Of a stretch of 36,174 nucleotides of DNA, positions 1 through 8,800 are shown piece after piece. Below the pieces are notes generated by a model. It did no database searches. It worked only from the letters and a program-made list of their open reading frames with translations, and was not told the DNA's origin. The DNA comes from an uncultured Pseudomonadota bacterium (lineage in GTDB: Bacteria; Bdellovibrionota_B; Oligoflexia; Oligoflexales; CAIMVM01), in the NCBI GenBank assembly GCA_903844895.1, contig CAIMVM010000330.1, forward strand, positions 73,255 through 109,428. The letters run 5' to 3'. The stretch's first letter is position 1. Each line of letters opens with the position of its first letter. A program made the translations under genes and the position numbers.

Positions 1-1416
1 CCCCTTTTTATTGTAAAGCCTAGCCAAGAAACAGCCGCTGCGGTCGACTATCTGGAAACTCATTTGAGTTCGTCTCTAGAAGATTTAAAGACATTGGCGT
101 CCATCCCTAGTGTCTCTTTGGATGAGTTTGGTTCTAAGCCCATGTCTCTATCTGCCGAAGCAACCGCGGAGCTCTTTCATAGAACCGGACTGGACAATGT
201 GAAGATCATGCAGTTTGGGGATGTGCATCCCTATATCTATGCCGACTGGATACATAAACCTGATTGTCCCACTCTCCTGCTCTATGCACATCACGATGTG
301 CAACCTCCTGGGAGGATGGACAAGTGGGGCTCAGATCCCTTTAAGCCAAAGGAAAGCCAAGGCCGCTTATATGGCAGGGGAACTGCCGATGATAAAGCTG
401 GTATTATTGCCCATACGGCAGCAATCGCTGCCTATCTAAAGACGGCGGGCGAGCTTCCCGTCAACGTGAAGATTTTAATTGAGGGTGAAGAGGAGACGGG
501 ATCTACTCATTTGGCAGAGTTTGTCAGGCGCTACAAAAGCAGCCTCCAAGCAGATGCTATGGTTTTAACTGACTGTGCCAACATCGACAGTGGGATTCCC
601 TCTATCACGACGGCTCTTCGGGGGCTGTGTGCCATTGACGTTGAGATTGAAACTATGTCCCATCCCGTTCATTCTGGGCTTTGGGGGGGGATTTTACCCG
701 ATCCCATCTTTGCATTATCTAAGATCCTTTCAGGTCTAACAGATGAAAAAGGACATATCAAAGTACCAGGTATTTATGATGATGTTGGGTCCCTGTCTTC
801 TTTGGAGAAGAATAGGCTTAGCACCCTTAAATTAGAGTCTTTGGCCCGCAAAGCCACGGGACTTCGCAGGGAACTGCCTTTCACGGTTTCCGAAAGGGAC
901 ATGGCTGAGCATCTTTGGCATGCGCCTTCACTTTCCATAAATGCGATTGAGTCTGGGTCTAGAAAGTTGGTTTCTAATGTGATTCAGGACGGTGCATGGG
1001 CTAGGATTTCCGTGAGGATTGTCCCCAATATGAAGCCTGAAAAAGTAGTCGCTCAAATATCTTCTTATATGGAATCCCTCTGTCCTCCAGGATTTCGTTT
1101 GAAAGTGACTCCTCAGAGCGCTGGTAATTGGTGGGCGATTTCAAATCAGTCTGATGATGTGTATCAAATCGCCGCAAGATCTTTAGAAAAAGGTTACGGA
1201 AGGACCACTCAATTTGTAGGATGTGGAGCCAGTATTCCCTTTGTTCAGCCCCTGAGCGAGGAACTTGGAGGAATTCCTGCCATTTTAGTCGGTGTCGAAG
1301 ATCCTTATACCAATGCCCATTCGGAAAATGAGTCCTTAAATCTTGACGACTTCCGAAAGACTCTACTAGGCCAAGTTTACATGTTAGGTGATATGGCTAA
1401 ATGGAGAAAAGCTTGA
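1..1416 (+). CDS. M20 family metallopeptidase (dipeptidase-like), 5' end outside window
   Basis: This is a zinc-dependent M20 aminoacylase/dipeptidase-type hydrolase, probably cytoplasmic and acting on short peptides or acyl-amino acids. The reading frame is open from base 1. The residues before the first possible start (TTG at 64) look like a normal M20 N-terminus (ETAAAVDYLETHLSSSLEDL), so the true start probably lies just left of the window. Family landmarks in order are YAHHDVQP (metal His), GRGTADDKAG (bridging Asp), EGEEETGS (catalytic Glu and metal Glu), LTDCANID (metal Asp), the HSGLWGG dimerisation/lid region, and the late His in NAHSENESL. All expected ligands are present, so the enzyme looks active. 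The exact substrate cannot be read from the sequence. A degraded copy of its C-terminus lies about 260 bases downstream. Confidence 0.9.
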   Translation, partial: PLFIVKPSQETAAAVDYLETHLSSSLEDLKTLASIPSVSLDEFGSKPMSLSAEATAELFHRTGLDNVKIMQFGDVHPYIYADWIHKPDCPTLLLYAHHDVQPPGRMDKWGSDPFKPKESQGRLYGRGTADDKAGIIAHTAAIAAYLKTAGELPVNVKILIEGEEETGSTHLAEFVRRYKSSLQADAMVLTDCANIDSGIPSITTALRGLCAIDVEIETMSHPVHSGLWGGILPDPIFALSKILSGLTDEKGHIKVPGIYDDVGSLSSLEKNRLSTLKLESLARKATGLRRELPFTVSERDMAEHLWHAPSLSINAIESGSRKLVSNVIQDGAWARISVRIVPNMKPEKVVAQISSYMESLCPPGFRLKVTPQSAGNWWAISNQSDDVYQIAARSLEKGYGRTTQFVGCGASIPFVQPLSEELGGIPAILVGVEDPYTNAHSENESLNLDDFRKTLLGQVYMLGDMAKWRKA

Positions 1417-1829
1417 ATAGTTCTTTATCGCAGCTATTGGTGCTCTGGTAGTTACGTTTCGTCATAAGAGAAGAAATCAAGTTTGCATAGATTTGTTTGC
1501 CAGTTTTTCTGTATGTATGTCTAACTGTTTCCGTCCTTGCAGAGCGAGCAATTTTAAAGCGTTAACCTTTATCAGGCGCTGCGATGCTATTTGGCAAAAA
1601 CCAATTGGGTGTAAAAAAAGGATGTATTACACACCCTTTGCAGATTTGATTGGAATTCTAGAACGGACGCGTTTTGAGAAAGACTCTAGTGAGCCAAGCA
1701 TATATGGAAGGAGATATGGCTAATTTGGAAAAAGAGTAATTCGTTTCTCCTTTCTTAACTTCAGTTTAAGCTGATGATGGAAGGGCATGCGGAGACTAAA
1801 TACATAATTCGTTAATCTATCACAATACT
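1417..1829. other. Intergenic, no intact gene
   Basis: Apart from the M20 relic at 1655-1739 nothing convincing was found. A 76-codon open frame at 1493-1723 overlaps the relic out of register, lacks family features and is probably chance. Confidence 0.5.
1655..1739 (+). pseudogene. Relic of a second M20 peptidase C-terminus
   Basis: In frame from 1680 the DNA reads KTLVSQAYMEGDMANLEKE and then a stop. The intact upstream M20 gene ends KTLLGQVYMLGDMAKWRKA and then a stop. At DNA level, GAAAGACTCTA, CCAAG and GATATGGCTAA are shared with identical spacing. Upstream of 1680 the similarity fades, with stops and a probable frameshift near the TTTTG at 1672-1676. This is best explained as the eroded end of a tandem M20 paralogue or partial duplication. 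No intact gene is present. Confidence 0.7.
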
Positions 1830-2462
1830 TTACCAAAAGCCTGGCACTGTGCCTTGGGGAGAAGGTTTGAGCTCAGTTTTACATTCTTGAATCGGGCAGA
1901 AGTTCCCAGAATTTAATTCTTTAAGCCCATCGTAGGCTTCATTACTTGATTTGCCACTAATTTCTTTGCGCCTTTCATCCGGAAAGGATTCTTCTATGGG
2001 TTGCAAGCACCAGCAAGTTTCAGGTTTGAAATCAGGCTTTATAGCTTGACTTGCAAAGAGCTGCTTATGGCCAATAGTTACCAGGTATCTGTCGAGAGCC
2101 AGTGCCATTAATCTCTTCTGGCTTGAGTCGCCTAACTCGACGGCTCGCTGAGTCCAAATAAAAGCTTGGAAGAAATGTTCGGAAACGATTCCATGTTGAA
2201 AAACGATGGCTGCAGCTGCAAAATCTTTTGCTGTTTGAAAACACCCTTCGCCAAAGATCTCTCCTACTCGTCGCCTGCGAATCGTGTCCCTTTTAACTAC
2301 CTTCGCCAATTCTTTTTGGGTTTTTCGCTCCCAATGGACGCGGTCGTCCTGGTCAGCTTTGGCGATGGCTGAAAGCTCTTTGGACCTTGCCTCAAGACCC
2401 CCTTTGTTGTCTTGGCAGAAGTCTGGGTCATTCCTTGGGCTTGCATGAACGGGTGGGGGCAT
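1830..2462 (-). CDS. DUF6624-type conserved protein, probable lipoprotein with out-of-frame signal peptide
   Basis: The function is unknown. The centre of the protein matches a conserved family pattern: AAAIVFQHG, then an Ala/Leu-rich helix with AVELGDSSQKRLMALALDRYL, then GHKQLFASQ. This resembles the QHG...LG...DRYL...GxxQLYGTQ pattern that I associate with DUF6624-like proteins. The ATG at 2462 gives a 210-residue protein without an export signal. Directly upstream, from an ATG at 2506, another frame encodes MPKKLATLLFLNLLGC, a good type II signal peptide with an LLGC lipobox. One extra C in the run of five (2455-2459 on the plus strand) would join the two into a lipoprotein of about 226 residues. 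Either the gene is frameshifted or the base is a sequencing error. The family assignment is from memory of the motif. Confidence 0.7.
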   Translation of the reverse strand: MPPPVHASPRNDPDFCQDNKGGLEARSKELSAIAKADQDDRVHWERKTQKELAKVVKRDTIRRRRVGEIFGEGCFQTAKDFAAAAIVFQHGIVSEHFFQAFIWTQRAVELGDSSQKRLMALALDRYLVTIGHKQLFASQAIKPDFKPETCWCLQPIEESFPDERRKEISGKSSNEAYDGLKELNSGNFCPIQECKTELKPSPQGTVPGFW

Positions 2463-2801
2463 CCAAGTAGATTCAAAAATAGAAGCGTGGCTAATTTCTT
2501 GGGCATTTATAACTCTTTGAGATAGATTTAGGAGTCTTTAGCAAGACTGTATATTGCAAAATAAACCATGTCCATGCTTACAATTTGAAAGACATGGTGC
2601 CGTTACCGTAGACCGCGAATATCCAAAATATTCCAGCTTCATCGCTCCAACTCTAAAGAGGTTTAGAATAGACGAAATTCTTTTCAAGCTATTCGTAAAT
2701 CGTGAAAAAATTTTTATTTCATACCATAATGATTCCAGATCTAAGTAGTTTAAGATTAGAAAGAGACATTAAGAGCGTCAAAAAACTTCACTAACCAAGG
2801 C

Positions 2802-5800
2802 TCAATAAAAAACTTCAATTTGGTGCTCCAGGCTGTCATCGACTAATAAAAGGCTATTGCCGCTTTGGGAAACTTGATCAGCAATGATGAGACCTCGGCT
2901 TTCATGGGCCCTACTTCGTCTAAACTTAATGTGGTAATAAGTGCTTCGATAGCGGTACCTCACTTCATAACCCTCCCAGTTCTCCAGAACACAGGGGAGG
3001 AACGAGAGTCTGTCCACATTTAAGGTGATCCCCAAAAGAGACTCGAGGATAAGTCTATACATCCAGCCAGAAGAGCCAGTGTACCATGTCCAGCCTCCTC
3101 TGCCGACGTGTGGTTCTACGGCATAAACATCTGCGGCCATCACGTATGGTTCTACTTTGTAGGTTTCTAAGTCAGACGCAGTTAGGGCATGATTTACAGG
3201 ATTGATCATGTGAAGAAGTTCCCAGGCTTGCTTGCTTTCCCCTAGGGCAGCAAAAGCCATTGCTGACCAGATAGCAGCATGGGTATATTGCCCGCCATTT
3301 TCACGCACTCCCGGTACGTACCCTTTAATATATCCTGGCTCCACTTCTGATGTGTCAAAGGGCGGATCAAAGAGCTTGATGATACCGCCTTTTAGGTCGA
3401 TGAGTCTTTCCTTCACAGATGACATAGCTATTTCAGAACGCTCCCTGCTAGCAGCTTTAGAAAGAACCGACCAGCTCTGGGGGATAGAATCTATTTGGCA
3501 CTCTCCATTACTGGAAGAACCCAGGGGCTGGCCATTGTCAAAATATGCGCGACGATACCATTTTCCGTCCCAGGCATTTCGATCGATATTTTCTGAAAGT
3601 TTGCGTGAATGATCTCTGCAAGTGGCTGCAAAGTCAACATCCCCTCGCTGTTCCGCAACTTTAGAAAACTCAGATAACACGTTGAATAAGAAGAAAGCAA
3701 GCCATACACTTTCTCCTTTTCCATCCTTGCCAACCAAGTTCATGCCATCATTCCAATCACCAGATCCCATTAAGGGAAGCCCGTTTTCACCCCAATTGAG
3801 TCCATGACGAATGGCGCGCACACAGTGATCATAAAGAGTGGCAGTTTCTTCTGTACTACCGGGAAGGTCCATGTAAGCTTCCTCATCAGGCCTCACTTCT
3901 CTGCCCTCGAGAAATTCAATACGAACATCAAGAACGCCGGTATCACCTACACCTAATACATATCTACTAGTAGCTAAAGGTAGCCACAAATAGTCGTCTG
4001 AAATGCGAGTTCTGACCCCTCGCCCTGAGGGGGGGTGCCACCAGTGTTGTACATCCCCCTCGCGAAACTGTCGCGATGCGCATCTTAATAAGTGCATGCG
4101 GAGGAGATTAGGTGCGGTATGAAGAAGCGCCATGGCGTCTTGCAACTGATCTCGATATCCGAAGGCACCTCCCGACTGATAGGTGCCACTTCTTGCCCAA
4201 ATCCGGCAAGCGAGAGTCTGATAAACTAGCCATCCATTAGCCAAAATATCCACCGATGGATCCGGTGTCTTAATTTGGACTGTGGTGAGTGTTTGACGCC
4301 AAAAATCCTCCACCTCCTCCAAGGCAAGTCTTGCAGAACTAATTGAGCCAAAACGCTTTATGAGGGTCTTTGCGTCCCCTTCATCCCTCCCCACTCCCAA
4401 GAGAAAAGACACTGTAACTTCGCTACCAGGATCCAGCTTCACGACTAAATTTAACGCGGCGCAAGGATCTAGCGCAGGTCCTAGGCGACCCGATAAACTT
4501 GTGCGATACATAGCGTCTGGGGCCTGAAGATGGCCATTTCTTCCAAGAAACTCAGTTCGATCGCCAGTTACTGTTTTAACTTTTTCACTGGCGCTGAAGA
4601 ACGCGATGCGCGATCCAAACTCAGGATGATAGGGATTTCTTGCAAAAATTGCTTCTGTTTCTGGGTCCAACTCAGTGGAAACATACATTAGAGACTTAGG
4701 ACGAGTTTCCCCTAGAACCCACTCACAATATCCAGTAATGGACATGCGTCTAGGTCGTGTGGAACGATTTTTCAACTTGATAACCGTCATTTTTACAGGT
4801 GCATCTATGGCCACAAAAACCGTAAGTTCTGAAGAAATTTCTGCGTTCTCGTGGAGAAATTTAGAATACCCGAATCCGTGGTGAGTGGTGTAGGGTGTCT
4901 CTGCTCTAACTGGCAACGGGGTCGGTGACCAGAACTCACCGGTTTCTTCGTCTCTTAAGTAAAAAGCTTCGCCAGAACTATCGCTTATACTATCGTTGCT
5001 CCAAGGAGTAAGCCGAAACTCATGGGCATTTTCACACCATGTATAGGCTGATCCACTTTCCGAAACCACAGTTCCAAAATAAGGGTTGGCAAGCACATTT
5101 GCCCATGGAGCAGGAGTGACATGATGCGTATGGGTTCTGATTTGGTAGCTTCGACCGTCCGAGGAAAAGCCCCCGAATTCGTTGGGATAGAGCAATCTTT
5201 TTTGGAAGAAATCGGCATCTAGCTCCACTTTGTGGCGCTCACTAGACTTAGCTCGCGTCGTGACCAAATAGGACGTTTGCAGCGGGCTGCGCATGCGCCT
5301 CTCTACTTGGTTCTGGAGTGAGCCGCCATTTCCTAAAATTACAGCTCGAGCTACGGTTTGAACCAATACTCGATCTTCTCCCGACATTTGCTCAGCCCGC
5401 AGAATGAAGATCCCGCCTGGAACATCTATCAGATGACCAGAGCCTCCCGACGATATTAAATTCCAAAGGGAATCATAAAGTAACTGGCGATAGGACGAGA
5501 GATCTTCTATCCATATAACGAATTCCACCTCCAAATTCATTGTTTTCCAATAGCTATGAGCTTGTATGAGTTGACGGGCAATTTCCATGTTTTCTTGGGA
5601 AGTCATTTTAAGTAATAGAATGGGAAGGTCGCCTGAAATCCCGTATCCCCACAAACCAGACTGTCCTAGTTTGTTTCGTAGTAAGATACTAGAGTCTGCT
5701 CTCATTGCTCCCCAAGAGTAGAGAATAATACCGGCAAGTATTTCATATAATTGAGAATCAGACTCCGTTAAGCCTGCCTGTCTGCATGCTACCTGGGTAT

Positions 5801-8800
5801 GAGTCCAGGCAAGCTCGAAAACGCGTTCAGCGACATGGCGGTCGTGATACTTTTCAACAAGGTGCAGCGCATTTTCTTTGTTTTCTCCAACTCCTGTGAC
5901 GAAATGTACTTTAAATGTTTGTTCAGCCTCGACTATAAATTGGCATCGTATCGCTACTATAGGGTCCAGCACCGAACCATCGCTTCCAGAAAGACGTTGT
6001 GAGTTAGAGAGAGTGTCTTTATTCCAAGAACCAGGCTCCATGGCTAAAGGATTCCTTGTACTGCGACCTCGGCCAATAAACTTAGAACGATCCGTTTCAA
6101 ACGAAAAATCTCCGACTACAGCGCCATGGGCGCACATGAGATGAAGCACTACGGGGGTTGCCTCTTCAGACGAACGCGGTCTTCTAGTGCAAAGAATCGC
6201 ATTTTTATTCGCTAGAATTTCAGTCTGAATAAACAGGTTGCTAAAAGCAGGGTGAGAATCATCTGCAGCTGCTGGTCCCAGGACTATTTCAGCATAGCTC
6301 GTCAGCTCAACTAGACGTCTACGGGATGTTCTATTGGTTATAGTAATGCGGCGCAACTCAATATCATCCTCTGGAGAAACTGTGATTTCTGTGTGCATTT
6401 CCAGATCCTCATCAGATCGACGATATTCAGCTTTTGCTTGGGGAAAAATAGCTTCGTATTGATCTGCTGATTTTCCTATAGGATGATAAGATGATGACCA
6501 TACTTCCTCGTTTTCGATATCTCGTATATAGCAAAAGGTTCCCCAATGGTCGCTCGTGGGGTCCTCCCTCCACCTTGTAATTGCTAGGTTCTTCCAGCGG
6601 CTGAATCCACCTCCTGAATTTGTAACCATGACTGTATAGCGGCCGTTAGACAGCAAGTGGATTTCAGGTTTTGGTGTATTTGGCGAGGGAATAACTCGCA
6701 ACTCTGTTTGGTGATCTTCTCGCCATCGAGTTACCAAAGAGGCTTCGGGGGCGTGTGGAAAAACAGCTGAAACTTCAGGTACTCGCTCATGCAAAAGGAG
6801 TTCTACCGCTTGAAACTCAGGAACGGATTGAAATCTACTTTGCATTTTCCGGCCTAAAAGAACGTAAGCTAAAGCGAGAAATCCCATTCCTTGATGATGG
6901 GCCATAAACGAATTCAATACGACGCCCCTTTTAGAGGAACTCCTCGCAGATGTAAAGTCGATAGCCTCATAAAAGCCATACTTTCCTTCATATCCTAGAG
7001 CGGTCATTCGCTGTAAATTGAAACATGCGGCAGTAGGGGTGATCATCAAGGCCATCATACATGCATAGGGAGCAATCACGAGATCGTCCGCTAACCCTCG
7101 TTTCAGACCCAGCCCCGGGACACCAAAGGCTCTATACTGATAATTGAGATGGATGTCAGTGGCGTTGTAACCTGATTCTGAGATTCCCCATGGAACTCGT
7201 CTCTGTGAGCCATATTCCATTTGACGACCTACGACTGAATGAAATGTTTGATCTAGAATGGTGTGGCGAAAAGATGGCATCACTACGAGAGGCATAAGAT
7301 ACTCAAACATGGAGCCACTCCAGGAGAGTAGAGTAGGAATGCCTCTCCACTCGGTGAGAGACCTTCCTAGCGTAAACCAGTGTTCCTGGGGCAAATGGCC
7401 TTGCGCTATGCCTACAAAACTACAAAGTCGTGCCTCTGAAGCCAGAAGGTCATAGAAGCCGTCGTCTCGTCTTCGCTCAGTAACATTGTAGCCGATGGCG
7501 AGAAGGTTTCGGGATTTATCGTAAAGAAAATCATACTGGACACACGCCAGACTATCAATGTCTCTACAAAGGCTATCTGCAAGGGATAGATAGGTCCTTG
7601 CTCTTATCATGCCATTTCGCAAATCCGTCCTAAGTAGATTTAACCAGTCAATATCCTCTCTAATCCTTTTAATCGTATCGATACCCTCAACCAGGGAAAG
7701 CATGGACATAGCCAAAGCTTCTAGATTTTCTAGTGTAGGCGTTTGCTCCATTTTAGCCAGTAACTCACTGGGCAAATCAAAGGGCGCCTTAGGCAAATGG
7801 CACCAAGGGGTGAAAGATGAGACAGGCACAAGGAGACAGTTGGAAATCTGGTCTTCTAATTCCTTGATGCTTTGGTTGAATTCCTCCTTTCTACTTTCAG
7901 GTATATCAGCTACCGTTTTAAGTTCGGCGATGGATCCTCGCAGGGAATGCGATAGGTCTATGATTTTTCGCAAAGATTTCGGATCTATGTTTGCAAAAAG
8001 GGTATTGATAGCATCCTTTTTTTCCTGAAATAGTTTTATTGAAAAGAAGGATTGAAAGAAAGACTCAAAAGCTTCACCAAGACTTCGTAAAACCTGTGGT
8101 TGTACTATCAGGTCTCCCTTTAGTGCCATCAGTCCTGGTCGCAAGGTAAGAATAAGCCCTATAAAATTACCACTGTCGACAGTGGAGATGTAGTTTGGTG
8201 GCAATGGGGCTAGGGTTCTTGTGTCGTACCAATTGTAAAAATGGCCCCTAAACCGCTCAAGTTTGTGCAGTGTTTGAAATGTATGGGAGGTTCTATCCAA
8301 AAGCATGGATGCAGAAATATAGGAAAAGTCGTAGGCAGCAAGATTTGCTAAAAGACTGAGTCCTATATTTGTAGGAGAGGTTCTGTGCGCCAGAACCGGA
8401 TTAGGCAGCTCTTGGAAGTTGTCAGGAGGAAGCCAGTGGTCCTCAGGTCCAACAAAGGTCTCGAAGAATCGCCAATTCTTTCTTGCCATTTGATGTAAAT
8501 ATTTAACTTGATCAGCTTTCAAATTAGAATCTACTTGGTTTGTAGTCCTGCTAAGGAAGAATGCTACTATTGGTGATAGCCCCCAAATCATGAGAAAAGG
8601 TAGAGCTGAAGAAATCGCTCCTTCTTTTTGATAGAGGATTGCACTCACTAAAATAACAATCGAAGGTGCGCTCCACATGAACTTAAAAAAATGTAAAGTA
8701 TCTGAGTTGTCTTGATGTCTTGGGTCACTTGATGATTGCCATTCGAGTAAGCGTGTGTGGGTAACAAATTTTCTTACGAATACTCGCCCGATCGCCTGGG

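Noticed and set aside
1493-1723. 76-codon open frame as a gene
   Set aside because: It overlaps the M20 relic in another frame, and its end is explained by that relic.
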